Origin: Corynebacterium sp. HMSC27B11
GTDB taxonomy: Bacteria; Actinomycetota; Actinomycetes; Mycobacteriales; Mycobacteriaceae
Length of the DNA: 64,000 nt
NCBI RefSeq assembly: GCF_001815985.1
Contig: NZ_KV823538.1
Coordinates: 124,001 to 188,000, forward strand
Direction: 5' to 3'
Shown: positions 42,372-52,519 of the stretch, in pieces
How the letters are laid out: each line of letters starts with the position of its first letter
Numbering within the stretch: position 1 is the first letter of the stretch
Position numbers and translations under genes: made by a program
Notes under the pieces: generated by a model
Seen by the model: the letters and a program-made list of their open reading frames with translations, nothing else
Told to the model about the DNA's origin: nothing
Database searches by the model: none

Positions 42372-42797
42372 TTAGGCGACCTTGGCGACGACCTCCACGT
42401 CGGTGTCGCCGCGCATTGCCTTGGAGTACGGGCAGAAGGCGTGGGCCGCCTGCACGAGCTCATCGGCCTGCGCCTGCTCCACACCGAAGAGGGTGGCCTC
42501 GATGCGGGAGGTGATGCGGAAACCCTCATCGACGGAGTTCAGGGTGCACTCCACCAGAACCTCGGGAGCCTTGGAAAGATCCACGCCGTTGTCCTTCATC
42601 TGCTTCTGCAGCGCACCGTTGAAGCAGGCCGCCCAGCCAGCAGCGACGAGCTGCTCCGGGTTGGTGCCCTCACCGGAGCCACCGAGCTCCTTCGGCGGGC
42701 GGACGTCCAGGTCGATCTGGCGGTCCGAGGTGGCGACGTGGCCGTCGCGGCCGCCGCCGGTGGACAGTGCCTTCGCGTTGTACAGCGCCTTGCTCAT
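42372..42797 (-). CDS. ohr: Organic hydroperoxide resistance protein (Ohr/OsmC family)
   Basis: A 141-residue thiol peroxidase that reduces organic and fatty-acid hydroperoxides. The two redox cysteines lie in GWAACFNGAL (near 54) and HAFCPYSKAM (near 122), the exact pattern of Ohr. NPEQLVAAGWAACF is the family core. ATG 42797 has GGAG upstream and gives the usual length; the nine codons before it are not needed. It sits beside katA on the same strand, 52 bases downstream, a peroxide-defence pair. Confidence 0.85.
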   Translation of the reverse strand: MSKALYNAKALSTGGGRDGHVATSDRQIDLDVRPPKELGGSGEGTNPEQLVAAGWAACFNGALQKQMKDNGVDLSKAPEVLVECTLNSVDEGFRITSRIEATLFGVEQAQADELVQAAHAFCPYSKAMRGDTDVEVVAKVA

Positions 42798-42849
42798 CGA
42801 AAACTCCTTCGCTGGTTGCTTCAAACCTTGCTCTGCTGCCCGAGTGTAC

Positions 42850-44466
42850 TTACTTGCTGGCGGTGAAGACTTCCTTCACGCGAGCGGCGAGGTTCTCGTC
42901 CACGTGGCCCCAGTAGGTGTAGCACTGCTGTTCCACCTGCTCGGAGACACCGGCCATCGCGCCAGCGATGTTCTTGGCCAGGCGCTCGCGCTGCTCGTCG
43001 TCCATGACCTCGCGGACGAGCTGGCGGGCCTGTGCGAAGTCGTCGTCCTCCGGGTGGCGGTGGTAGGCGCCGAAGGTCAGGTCGCCGCCGTAGTTTTCGT
43101 CGAAGAGGCCGAGCTCATCAGCCAGGCCGGTGCCGGACTCCGAGCCGCGGCCGAAGCCGTACTGGGACTCGCCGGCAGCCACGCCCTTCTGGACCACGCC
43201 GGAACCGTCGGACGTGTCCTGGGTGCCCTCGCCTCGCTCGAAGCGGTTCGGGGAGTACACCGGGGTGTCGCGCGGCGGGAACTCATAGGCCATCGCGCCG
43301 TCCTTGGTGTTGTACCGGTTCAGGTCCTTGCGGATCGGGCGGTTGACCGGCAGCTGGGAGTTATTCGCGCCGAGGCGGTAGCGCTGGACGTCCTGGTAGG
43401 CGAAGACGCGGGCGAGCAGCATCTTGTCCGGGGAGAAGCCCACGCCCGGCACGATGTTCGACGGCGCGAAAGCGGCCTGCTCGATCTGTGCGAAGTGGTT
43501 CTCCGGGTTCTGGTTCAGCGTGAAGTGGCCGACGTCGATCAGCGGGTAGTCCTTCTGTGACCAGGTCTTGGTCAGGTCGAAGGGGTTCCAGCGGTAGTCC
43601 TTGGCCTCCTCGAAGGGCATGATCTGCACCTTGACGTCCCAGGTCGGGTAGTCGCCGCGCTCGATGGCGTCGAAGAGGTCCTGGCGGTTGTGGTCGAAGT
43701 CGCCGGAACCGACGATCTTGTTGGCTTCTTCGTCGGTGAGGGTCTTCCAGCCCTGGCGGGTCTTGAAGTGGTACTTCACCCAGAATCGCTCACCGGAGGC
43801 GTTGATCCACTGGTAGGTGTGGGAGCCGAAGCCGTCCATGTGGCGGAAGGTGGCCGGGATGCCGCGGTCGCCCATGAGGTAGGTGACCTGGTGGGCGGAT
43901 TCTGGGGAGCGGGTCCAGAAGTCCCACTGCATGTCCGCAGAGCGCAGGCCATTGTTCAGGCGCTTCTGGGAGCGGATGAAGTCCGGGAATTTCACGCCGT
44001 CGCGGAGGAAGAACACCGGGGTGTTGTTGCCCACGATGTCGTAGTTGCCCTCCTGAGTGTAGAACTTCAGGCTGAAGCCACGCACGTCGCGCACGGTGTC
44101 CGGGAAGCCGAGCTCGCCGGCGACCGTGGAGAAGCGGGCGAGCATCGGGGTGACGCGCCCCTTCTGGAAGAGGTCTGCCTTCGTGTACTGGGAGACGTCC
44201 TCGGTGATGGTCAGTTCACCGAACGCGCCGGAGCCCTTGGCGTGGACGTTGCGCTCCGGGATGCGCTCGCGGTTGAAGGACTGGTGCTTCTCCACCAGCG
44301 AGACGTCGTGCAGCGCGATCGGCCCCTGGTCCCCGACGGTGGCGGAGTGCTCCTGGGTGGTAATGGGGGCACCGTTGTTTCGGGTGGCGTGACCGGTGAC
44401 GGGGCACATGCCCCGGGATGCGATGTCCTTGGCGGTCAGGTTGCCGGTGTTCTTCTGGTTAGTCAC
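42850..44466 (-). CDS. katA: Catalase, haem-dependent
   Basis: A 538-residue monofunctional haem catalase of the small-subunit clade. The active-site His is in RIPERNVHAKGSGAFG. Asn is in FFLRDGVKFPDF with VGNNTPVF before it. The proximal haem Tyr is in MLLARVFAYQDVQRYRLG. A ~25-residue N-terminal extension includes MCPVTGHATRNNG. The start is GTG 44466 with a perfect AAGGAGG 7 bases upstream, which predicts strong translation. It diverges from sigC, the same order as in C. glutamicum. Confidence 0.95.
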   Translation of the reverse strand: MTNQKNTGNLTAKDIASRGMCPVTGHATRNNGAPITTQEHSATVGDQGPIALHDVSLVEKHQSFNRERIPERNVHAKGSGAFGELTITEDVSQYTKADLFQKGRVTPMLARFSTVAGELGFPDTVRDVRGFSLKFYTQEGNYDIVGNNTPVFFLRDGVKFPDFIRSQKRLNNGLRSADMQWDFWTRSPESAHQVTYLMGDRGIPATFRHMDGFGSHTYQWINASGERFWVKYHFKTRQGWKTLTDEEANKIVGSGDFDHNRQDLFDAIERGDYPTWDVKVQIMPFEEAKDYRWNPFDLTKTWSQKDYPLIDVGHFTLNQNPENHFAQIEQAAFAPSNIVPGVGFSPDKMLLARVFAYQDVQRYRLGANNSQLPVNRPIRKDLNRYNTKDGAMAYEFPPRDTPVYSPNRFERGEGTQDTSDGSGVVQKGVAAGESQYGFGRGSESGTGLADELGLFDENYGGDLTFGAYHRHPEDDDFAQARQLVREVMDDEQRERLAKNIAGAMAGVSEQVEQQCYTYWGHVDENLAARVKEVFTASK

Positions 44467-44562
44467 GGTGATCCTCCTTAGGGAATGTGGCTTCCATCAC
44501 CCAGGTTGCCACAGTGGCGAATACGCCGCCACAGCCTTTACCTATCAATCAAGGTCTTTTAA

Positions 44563-44578
44563 ATAGGTTAAATACTAT
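44563..44578. promoter_or_regulatory. OxyR-like half-site pair in katA/sigC gap
   Basis: ATAG-N8-CTAT within an AT-rich stretch about 100 bases upstream of katA. The usual OxyR spacing is N7, so the match is imperfect. ACCTAT at 44539-44544 and AATAGGT at 44562-44568 form a further inverted pair. The 228-base gap holds no gene. Confidence 0.3.
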
Positions 44579-44694
44579 CGATTCGGCGTGCAACCATCGC
44601 CCCTACCTATCGATGCGCCAACGAGCGCCACGCCCGCATCCCGGCTCGTAGGGGAGCGTGAAAACCGCAGGCCACTGCTAAGCTGGTCTTTAAC

Positions 44695-45357
44695 ATGAGC
44701 AACTTCCCTCCCTCCCCCGCTGGCCGCCACGGCCACACCGCCGAGGTCGACGCACACGTCACCGACCTCGCGCTGCGTGCTGCCCGGGGAGATAAGGCAG
44801 CTCTCAACGAGTTCATCGCCGCCACCCACGACGACGTCTGGCGCCTGCTCGCACACCTGGCGAACCCGGACCAGGCAGATGACCTCACCCAGGAGACCTA
44901 CCTGCGGGTACTCTCCGCACTCCCCCGCTTCGCCGCCCGCTCCACGGCCCGCACCTGGATCCTTTCCCTGGCCCGGCGCGTGTGGGTGGACAGCATCCGC
45001 CACGACATGGCCCGCCCCCGCAAGTCCGCCGCCGAGTGGGAGGACGCCGCCGGCGATACCCCCGCCGCCGAGACCACGGGTGGCTCCAGCTGGGCGGAGT
45101 GGCTGGACACCCAGGACATGCTCAACTCCCTGGAACCGGACCGCAGGGAGGCGCTGATCCTCACCCAGATGCTGGGGTATACCTACGCGGAGGCCGCGAA
45201 GATCGCGAACGTGCGCACCGGCACCATCCGCTCCCGCGTTGCTCGGGCGCGGGCCGACCTGGTCGAGATGCAGCAGGCGCAGCAGGCCCGCCAGGAGCGC
45301 CAGCAGGCCGAGGCCACCGGGACCACCCGCCTGGGGCGGCGGTTGTGGCAGGCGTAG
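44695..45357 (+). CDS. sigC: ECF-type sigma factor SigC
   Basis: A 220-residue sigma-70 family protein with regions 2 and 4 only. Region 2 runs about residues 28-100 (DDLTQETYLRVLSALPRF, then ARTWILSLARRVWVDSIRH). Region 4 runs about 145-195 (LILTQMLGYTYAEAAKIANV and the helix RTGTIRSRVARARADLVEM). The C-terminal part is Gln-rich. Its place next to katA matches C. glutamicum SigC, which controls cytochrome bd oxidase and haem-related genes when the respiratory chain is impaired. No anti-sigma factor gene adjoins it. ATG 44695 has only a weak ribosome-binding site. Confidence 0.85.
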   Translation: MSNFPPSPAGRHGHTAEVDAHVTDLALRAARGDKAALNEFIAATHDDVWRLLAHLANPDQADDLTQETYLRVLSALPRFAARSTARTWILSLARRVWVDSIRHDMARPRKSAAEWEDAAGDTPAAETTGGSSWAEWLDTQDMLNSLEPDRREALILTQMLGYTYAEAAKIANVRTGTIRSRVARARADLVEMQQAQQARQERQQAEATGTTRLGRRLWQA

Positions 45358-45392
45358 CGCCCGAGCCTGACGTCCTAAAAATTTAGCGCGCG

Positions 45393-45398
45393 TACCCT
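45393..45398 (+). promoter_or_regulatory. -10 box TACCCT before TIGR01777 gene
   Basis: TACCCT, then 7 bases, then ATG 45406. The G6 run in the spacer could also act as a ribosome-binding site in a longer transcript. Confidence 0.35.
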
Positions 45399-45405
45399 GG
45401 GGGGC

Positions 45406-46890
45406 ATGAGCGAGACAGTCTTCGAGCAGACCCTAGATCACCCCATTGACCAGGTGTGGGGCGTGCATGCGACGCCGGGGATCGTCACCCGCCTGACGCC
45501 TGGTTTCACGCGTGTGCGGCTGCTGCAGGAGGCTGGGAATCTAAAGAGCGGGCTGACCCGCATGCGTTTCCCCGGCGGCGTGGTGTGGGAGGGCAAGCAC
45601 GACCCGGGGTTCTACCGCCCGCTCGTCGCGGCCAGCGGTGGGCGACCGGCGCACGTGGACTCCCCGGCGCAGTTTTCGGACGTCTGCGCGACTCCTGGGG
45701 TCGGTTCGGCGTTCGGTTGGCGGCATGTCCATTCTTTTCAGGACGTCCCTACCGGCGGCGGGACTATCTTGCGTGATCGGATCACCACGAACGCGCCGAG
45801 TTTTCTGGCAGACCAGCTGCTCAAGGGGGTTTTCGGCTACCGGCAAGCGCAGCTGGCGGGGGATCTGAAGCACCTGCAACAGGCCCGGGGCTGGGCCGGG
45901 GAGTCCACCGGCGAGATGACGATCGCGGTGACCGGAGCGACGGGCGCGGTGGGCACGCAGCTATGCGCGTTGCTGCAGTTGGCGGGGCACCGGGTGATCC
46001 GGCTGAGCCGGAACCCGCGGCCGCTGATCGATGAGGCGAATGCGCGCCCCGGTGGGGCGGCGGTGCATTACCGGCAGTGGGATCCGGAGCACCCGGCCGA
46101 GGACCTGCTGGCCGACGTGGATGCGGTGGCGCACCTGGCTGGCAGCCCGATCGCGGGCCGGTTTACGGAAGAGCACCTGGCGACGGTCGCGGGTTCGCGG
46201 ATCGAGCCAACACGGAAGCTCGCGGAGCTGGCGGCCCGCACGGATCGGGTGCATACCTTCGTGTCCGCGTCGGCGGTGGGTTTCTACGGGGCCGATGCCC
46301 CGGAGCCGGTGGATGAGGCCGCCCCGGCGGATGAGTCCTCGACACTGGGCCGGATCGTCCGGGACTGGGAGGCCGCGACGGAACTCGCGGTGGCCGCAGG
46401 GCTGCGTGTCGTGCAGGTGCGTACCGGGCTGGTGATGGCCGCGGGCACCGCGCTGCTGGATCTGCTGACCGCGCAGGCCAAGCTGGGCGGTGGGCCGCTC
46501 GGCAGCGGGCGCCAGTTCTTCCCGTGGATCGCGATGAATGACCTCGTGGATATCTACCACCGGGCGCTGACCGACCCGATGCTGCACGGCCCGGTCAATG
46601 CGGTGGCGCCGGGGATCGTGCGCAACCGGGAGTTCATGGCCACGCTGGCGGAGGTGGGCGGAAACCCGCTGCTCCCGCGGGGCCTGCGGTCTAAGATGCA
46701 GCTGCCGGTTCCGGCTGCTGGGCCCCGGCTGCTGCTGGGTGAAGATGGTGCCGCTGAGCTGGCGCTGGCGGACCAGAACGTCCGCCCCGCCGTGCTGACC
46801 GATATGGGGCACGACTTCCGCACCCCGGAGCTCGCCGACGCGCTGCGCCACGAGTTGGGGAAGAACCCGGCGCGCGCACTACAGTCTTAG
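45406..46890 (+). CDS. SRPBCC domain fused to TIGR01777 NAD(P)-epimerase
   Basis: A 494-residue two-domain protein. Residues 1-~160 are an SRPBCC/polyketide-cyclase-like lipid- or ligand-binding domain. Residues ~170-494 are an atypical extended short-chain dehydrogenase of the TIGR01777 (SDR39U1) family: VTGATGAVGTQL is the nucleotide loop, SASAVGFYG is the active-site strand, and FPWIAMNDLVDIYHRAL the family core. The reaction is unknown; plant and animal homologues bind NADPH. Its stop is 3 bases before hemH, so the two probably form an operon with sigC in front. Confidence 0.82.
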   Translation: MSETVFEQTLDHPIDQVWGVHATPGIVTRLTPGFTRVRLLQEAGNLKSGLTRMRFPGGVVWEGKHDPGFYRPLVAASGGRPAHVDSPAQFSDVCATPGVGSAFGWRHVHSFQDVPTGGGTILRDRITTNAPSFLADQLLKGVFGYRQAQLAGDLKHLQQARGWAGESTGEMTIAVTGATGAVGTQLCALLQLAGHRVIRLSRNPRPLIDEANARPGGAAVHYRQWDPEHPAEDLLADVDAVAHLAGSPIAGRFTEEHLATVAGSRIEPTRKLAELAARTDRVHTFVSASAVGFYGADAPEPVDEAAPADESSTLGRIVRDWEAATELAVAAGLRVVQVRTGLVMAAGTALLDLLTAQAKLGGGPLGSGRQFFPWIAMNDLVDIYHRALTDPMLHGPVNAVAPGIVRNREFMATLAEVGGNPLLPRGLRSKMQLPVPAAGPRLLLGEDGAAELALADQNVRPAVLTDMGHDFRTPELADALRHELGKNPARALQS

Positions 46891-46893
46891 GTT

Positions 46894-48159
46894 ATGAGCG
46901 CTACGGATTCTGCTTTCGCTGCCGCACCGGCTGGCCGGTCGGCTCTGCTGTTCCTCTCCTTCGGCGGGCCCGAAAAGTCGGAGGATGTGATCCCGTTCCT
47001 GGAGAACGTGACGCGCGGCCGGGGCATCCCCCGCGAGCGGCTGGAGAAGGTCGGGGAGCACTATTACGCCCTGGGTGGGCGTTCCCCCATCAATGATCAG
47101 AACAAGCAGGTCATCGCAAATGTTGAGGCCGAGCTTGCCACCCGTGGCGTGGACCTGCCCGTGTACTTCGGCAACCGAAACTGGGAGCCGTATGTCGAGG
47201 ACACGATGGTGCAGCTGGCTCGCGAGGGCTTCGACACGGTGTACGTGTTCGTCACCAGCGCCTGGGGTGGCTACTCGGGCTGTGGCCAGTACAACGAGGA
47301 CATCCGCCGCGCCCTCGACGCGGTGCGCGAGGCTGGCTTGGAGGCGCCGCGGGTGCAGCGCCTGCCGCACTTCCACGATCACCCGGCGTTCATCGCAGCC
47401 TTCGCCGCTGCGGTCGATGCGGCGCGTGCGGAGCTTCCCGCTTCCGTTCAGGACGACGCCGACCTGGTGTTTACCGCGCACTCCGTGCCCAATAAGGCGG
47501 ACGATACCGGCGGGCCGCGCAGCTTCGGGGGCAACCTGTACTCGGAGCAGGTACTCAATGCATCCCGCCTGATCCAGCAGGCTTCGAGCTTCGCGGGCCA
47601 GCCTGGTTCGGGTGCCTCCCTGGGGTGGACGGGCCAGCTGGCGGCGGGCAAGCCGGTGGGTGGCCGCGGGGACGGCCCGGCGCACACGGGCGAGACCGCT
47701 GGCGTGGACCTTGGCGTGGGCACTCCCTATGACGTGGAGCTGGTGTGGCAGTCCCGCTCGGGCTCGCCACACGTGCCGTGGCTGGAGCCGGATGTGTGCG
47801 ATCACCTCGAGGCCCGCGTGGCGGAGGGTAATAAGCGCCCGATCGTGCTCTGCCCGGTGGGCTTCATCACCGACCACGTGGAGGTCCTGTGGGACCTGGA
47901 CACGGAGGTCCGGGAAGTCGCGGAGGAGCACGGGGTGCCCTTCGTGCGAGCAGCCACGCCGGGCCTGGATTCCAGCTTCGCCAGCATGATCGTGGACCTG
48001 GTCGCGGAGGTCGCTGATGGCGAGCTGCCGGTCGCTGAGTTCACCGAGGCGCAGCGGGCCGCGGCGGAGCTGGTGAAGAAGCTGGGGACGGTGCCGAATT
48101 TCGGCGGCACCTGCGACGGCGCGCCGTGCGCACCGGGTTGCTGCGGGGCCCAGCGCTAA
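46894..48159 (+). CDS. hemH: Ferrochelatase (coproporphyrin type)
   Basis: A 421-residue ferrochelatase that inserts iron into the porphyrin ring; actinobacteria use coproporphyrin III (CpfC). LLFLSFGGPEKSEDVIPFL opens the domain. VFTAHSVPNKADDT carries the active-site His (near 197) and CPVGFITDHVEVLWDLD the Glu (near 335). GGYSGCGQY and the terminal cysteines in GGTCDGAPCAPGCCG match the [2Fe-2S] ligands known from actinobacterial enzymes. A Gly-rich insertion of about 45 residues (near 230-275) lies between LIQQASSFAGQ and YDVELVWQSRSG. TACAGT lies 8 bases before ATG 46894 and may give a separate leaderless mRNA. Confidence 0.9.
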   Translation: MSATDSAFAAAPAGRSALLFLSFGGPEKSEDVIPFLENVTRGRGIPRERLEKVGEHYYALGGRSPINDQNKQVIANVEAELATRGVDLPVYFGNRNWEPYVEDTMVQLAREGFDTVYVFVTSAWGGYSGCGQYNEDIRRALDAVREAGLEAPRVQRLPHFHDHPAFIAAFAAAVDAARAELPASVQDDADLVFTAHSVPNKADDTGGPRSFGGNLYSEQVLNASRLIQQASSFAGQPGSGASLGWTGQLAAGKPVGGRGDGPAHTGETAGVDLGVGTPYDVELVWQSRSGSPHVPWLEPDVCDHLEARVAEGNKRPIVLCPVGFITDHVEVLWDLDTEVREVAEEHGVPFVRAATPGLDSSFASMIVDLVAEVADGELPVAEFTEAQRAAAELVKKLGTVPNFGGTCDGAPCAPGCCGAQR

Positions 48160-48292
48160 ACCAACCGCGGCGCGTGAGGCCGAGGCCGCGAAGGCCTCGC
48201 AGCAAGCACGGTTCGCCTACTCCCTGTTCGCCGGGTGGCGGGAGGCGCTAGCATCGGGAAGGTCAACCTTCCCCAACCGTCATGAAAGGGTC

Positions 48293-49840
48293 GTGACGCA
48301 CGAGATGGCGAATCCCTATAACCAAGACCCCACCGACCCGGCTGAGGGCCCGGACGCAACCGGGCCCGCGAACGCTGATCGCGCCGCGACAACTGACAGC
48401 GCCGCCGCAGTCGAGGGCAGCGCAGCGACCGATAACGACGCTGTGGCTCACGGGAACGTCCCGACCGGCGACGACGTCGTCGCGCAGGGCACCGCTGCTG
48501 ACGGCACCGTCGCCGATGGCGCTACCCCGGTGAACGGTGCGGCTCCTGCGGACGGCACCGCGGAGGGCGTCGTCCCGGGCGAGGAACAGGAACAGAAGAA
48601 GCCTGCGGGACCGATGGCGCTGTCCATCGGCACGGCGATCATGTCGATCGCAGCCATCGCGGTGATCTTCCTGACCTTCCTGTGGCCCGCCCAGAATGCC
48701 GAACCGCAGAACATCCCGGTGGGCATCGCGGCGTCGGAAAAGACCTTCAATGAGCTCGACAGCCAGATGAAGGAGGTCGCGGAACAGAACCAGCTCGTCA
48801 TCCCCTTCACGATGGAGCGCTACGAGGACGCCGCCGCCGCGCGCACCGCGGTGAAGAACAACGAGGTTCAGGGCGCGCTGGTGATCTCGGATGAGCCGGG
48901 TCAGGTGCGTGCGCTGCTGGCGTCCGCGAATGGCCTGGAGCCCTCCCGGGCGATCGCGGAGTTCGCCCAGGAGGTCAACCAGCTGCCGGCGCAGCGAGCG
49001 CAGCTCGAGGGCAAGCAGCCTTCCCCGGAGGTCATGCAGGCCGCGATGGCTGGCCCGGATATCCAGGACCTGGTGCCGCTGTCCGAGCAGGAGCAGCAGG
49101 GCAAGACGCTGGGGAAGATGACTCTTCCGCTGGTCTTCGCCGGTCTGCTGCTGGGGCTTGCGTCGGTGGGCCTGCTGCGCGGCACTCAGCAGCGCGTGCT
49201 GACTCTGCTGGCGGGCTCGGTGCTCGGCGGCCTGATCGCGGCTGTCGTGACGGTGCTGACGGTGGGTTTTGTGGACGGCAACCTGGTCTCCCTGTGGCTC
49301 TCCTTCACCCTTGGCATCCTGGCTGTCGCCGCTCCGGTGGCGGGCCTGGGCGCCCTGCTGGGCAGCTACGGTGCGTGGATCGGCGTGGCGATCCCGGTGC
49401 TGGCTTACCCGCTCTCTGGGGCGAACGAGCCGCGCGAGTTCCTGGGCGCGCTGGGCAACCTCGGCGAGGCGCTGGCCCCAGGTGCCGCGACGAGGCTGAA
49501 CAAGCTGCTGGTGCACTTCCCGGATGCCGCGCTGTGGCAGCCGCTGCTGGTGCTGCTGGCCTGGTCGGTGCTGGGCATCGCGCTGATCGCGGTGGGTCAG
49601 TTGCGCGACCAGCAGGAGACCAATGAGGATCATGAGGTCTTCGGCGAGAACGCTGACGAGCCCGTTGGCGCGGAGGCCGGCGAGGCCGCCCCGGGCGCCG
49701 AGAATCACGCGGCCGCCGAGAATGGGGCATTGGCCGGGAGCGGCGCTGCGAACCACGCCGCTGGGGTCCACGGCGCCCAGCAGGCGAATGCTGGCGAGGT
49801 TATCGCCTCTGTCGAGGGCACTCCCACGGACCGCACCTAG
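48293..49840 (+). CDS. YhgE/Pip-like membrane protein
   Basis: A 515-residue membrane protein. The first ~100 residues are acidic, rich in Ala, Asp, Gly and Thr. A membrane helix follows (near 105-130), then an extracytoplasmic region of about 150 residues containing IPVGIAASEKTFNELDSQMK and ARTAVKNNEVQGALVISDE, the pattern of YhgE/Pip and ABC-2-like permeases. Five or six further helices span about 275-445, and the tail is again acidic and Ala-rich. No ATPase gene lies beside it. GTG 48293 has AAAGGG upstream; ATG 48305 is an alternative. Function unknown. Confidence 0.62.
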   Translation: MTHEMANPYNQDPTDPAEGPDATGPANADRAATTDSAAAVEGSAATDNDAVAHGNVPTGDDVVAQGTAADGTVADGATPVNGAAPADGTAEGVVPGEEQEQKKPAGPMALSIGTAIMSIAAIAVIFLTFLWPAQNAEPQNIPVGIAASEKTFNELDSQMKEVAEQNQLVIPFTMERYEDAAAARTAVKNNEVQGALVISDEPGQVRALLASANGLEPSRAIAEFAQEVNQLPAQRAQLEGKQPSPEVMQAAMAGPDIQDLVPLSEQEQQGKTLGKMTLPLVFAGLLLGLASVGLLRGTQQRVLTLLAGSVLGGLIAAVVTVLTVGFVDGNLVSLWLSFTLGILAVAAPVAGLGALLGSYGAWIGVAIPVLAYPLSGANEPREFLGALGNLGEALAPGAATRLNKLLVHFPDAALWQPLLVLLAWSVLGIALIAVGQLRDQQETNEDHEVFGENADEPVGAEAGEAAPGAENHAAAENGALAGSGAANHAAGVHGAQQANAGEVIASVEGTPTDRT

Positions 49841-49867
49841 CCTCTGCGAATAGCTCTCGGGCAAGAC

Positions 49868-49906
49868 AAAGGGAGCGGCCTAGCGTGATGCTAGGTCGCT
49901 CCCTTT
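49868..49906. terminator. Bidirectional terminator between YhgE-like gene and asd
   Basis: AAAGGGAGCGGCCTAGC pairs with GCTAGGTCGCTCCCTTT, with one mismatch and a 5-base loop. Confidence 0.8.
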
Positions 49907-49993
49907 CGCTATGCGCCGTCCACTGGAGCATGCTTTCGGAGCACACGCCAGATATGGCGCAGGGCCGGGCGCTCGCCCGCCCCCGGCAGCGGG

Positions 49994-51037
<1,044 letters not shown>

Positions 51038-51084
51038 TCAGTCCTTAAAAGATTGTTTTAGAGAAGTTCTTGTGGGCGTAGTGT

Positions 51085-52350
51085 TTAGCGGCCGGTTCCG
51101 GCGTAGACGGTGGCCTCTTCGTCGCCGCCCAGCTGGAAGCGGTCGTGCAGTGCGGTGACGGCCTTATCGACGTCGTGCTCGCGGATCAGCACGGAGATGC
51201 GGATCTCGGAGGTGGAGATCAGCTCGATGTTGACGTTCGCGTCACGCAGCGCCTCGGTGAAGTCGGCGGTCACACCCGGGTGGGACTTCATGCCGGCGCC
51301 GACGAGGGAGACCTTGCCGACCTGGTCGTCGTAAAGGACGTTCTGCCAGTCGCCGGACTCCTGCATGCCCTTGAGCAGCTTCACGGCGCGGGCGCCGTCC
51401 TCGCGTGGGCAGGTGAAGGTGATGTCGGTGCGGTTGTCATCCAGCTTGGAGACGTTCTGCAGGACCATGTCGATGTTGATCTCGGCGTCCGCGACGGCGC
51501 GGAAGATGCGGGCTGCCTCGCCCGGCGCGTCTGGGATTCCGACGACGGTGATCTTCGCCTCGGAGCGGTCGTGGGCAACGCCCGTGAGTACTGCTTCTTC
51601 CACTGGAATATCCTCCATCGATCCGGAAACTAGGGTGCCATTGTCGTTGCTGTATGAGGAGCGCACGCGCAGGGGGACGTCGAAGGCCCGGGCGTACTCC
51701 ACGGAGCGGAGCATGAGGACCTTGGCGCCGACGGCTGCCATCTCCAACATCTCCTCGAAGCTGATGTTATCCAGCTTCTTTGCATCGCTGACGATGCGTG
51801 GGTCGGCGGTGTAGACACCGTCGACGTCGGAGTAGATCTCGCAGACGTCTGCGTCCAGAGCCGCGGCGAGGGCGACGGCGGTGGCGTCCGAACCACCGCG
51901 GCCGAGGGTGGTGATGTCCTTCGTCTCGCGGTTCACTCCCTGGAAGCCTGCGACGATGCAGATCTTGCCCTCGTCGAGCGCCTCGCGGACGCGGCCTGGG
52001 GTGACCTCGACGATGCGTGCGTTGCCGTGGCGCTCGGTGGTGATCACGCCGGCCTGGGAGCCGGTGAAGCTCTGCGCGTCGGCACCGAGGGATGCGATTG
52101 CCATGGCCACGAGGGCGTTGGAGACACGCTCACCGGCGGTGAGGAGCATGTCCATCTCGCGGGCCGGTGGTACGGGGTTGACCTGCTCGGCGAGGTCCAG
52201 GAGTTCATCGGTGGTGTCACCCATGGCGGAGCAGACGACGACCACGTCGTTGCCCTGCTTTTTAGTGTCCACGATCCGTTCCGCCACGCTGCGGATGCGC
52301 TCTGCTGATTCCAGCGAGGAGCCGCCGTATTTTTGCACGATGAGTGCCAT
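51085..52350 (-). CDS. lysC: Aspartokinase, alpha subunit frame
   Basis: A 421-residue aspartokinase, the exact length of the C. glutamicum enzyme. The kinase domain starts [13 protein letters not shown] and includes [16 protein letters not shown]. Two ACT domains fill the last ~165 residues, with the regulatory [21 protein letters not shown] that binds lysine and threonine. An internal ATG at 51618 (within [14 protein letters not shown]) corresponds to the start of the separate beta subunit known in C. glutamicum, giving 177 residues. ATG 52350 gives the correct N-terminus; a ~100-codon open extension upstream is not coding. Confidence 0.96.
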   Translation of the reverse strand: MALIVQKYGGSSLESAERIRSVAERIVDTKKQGNDVVVVCSAMGDTTDELLDLAEQVNPVPPAREMDMLLTAGERVSNALVAMAIASLGADAQSFTGSQAGVITTERHGNARIVEVTPGRVREALDEGKICIVAGFQGVNRETKDITTLGRGGSDATAVALAAALDADVCEIYSDVDGVYTADPRIVSDAKKLDNISFEEMLEMAAVGAKVLMLRSVEYARAFDVPLRVRSSYSNDNGTLVSGSMEDIPVEEAVLTGVAHDRSEAKITVVGIPDAPGEAARIFRAVADAEINIDMVLQNVSKLDDNRTDITFTCPREDGARAVKLLKGMQESGDWQNVLYDDQVGKVSLVGAGMKSHPGVTADFTEALRDANVNIELISTSEIRISVLIREHDVDKAVTALHDRFQLGGDEEATVYAGTGR

Positions 52351-52519
52351 GTAGTTTTGGCCCGCCTTCCCGGATGCTCGGAGTTGATTGGGGTGGTTTT
52401 TCTTATTGCCGTTGTGGGGCGTTTTCCGTGTTACACAGATTACAGCAGGGGCTAGTGCTCCCCTATAGGAGGGCGTTGGCCGGGGGCAACCGCTTGTTGG
52501 TTTAGGGTGGAGGCCGATG

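Noticed and set aside
46880..46893. DtxR iron-box before hemH
   Set aside because: Only a half-site TTAGGTTA is present. The second half does not match, and the sequence overlaps the end of the preceding gene.
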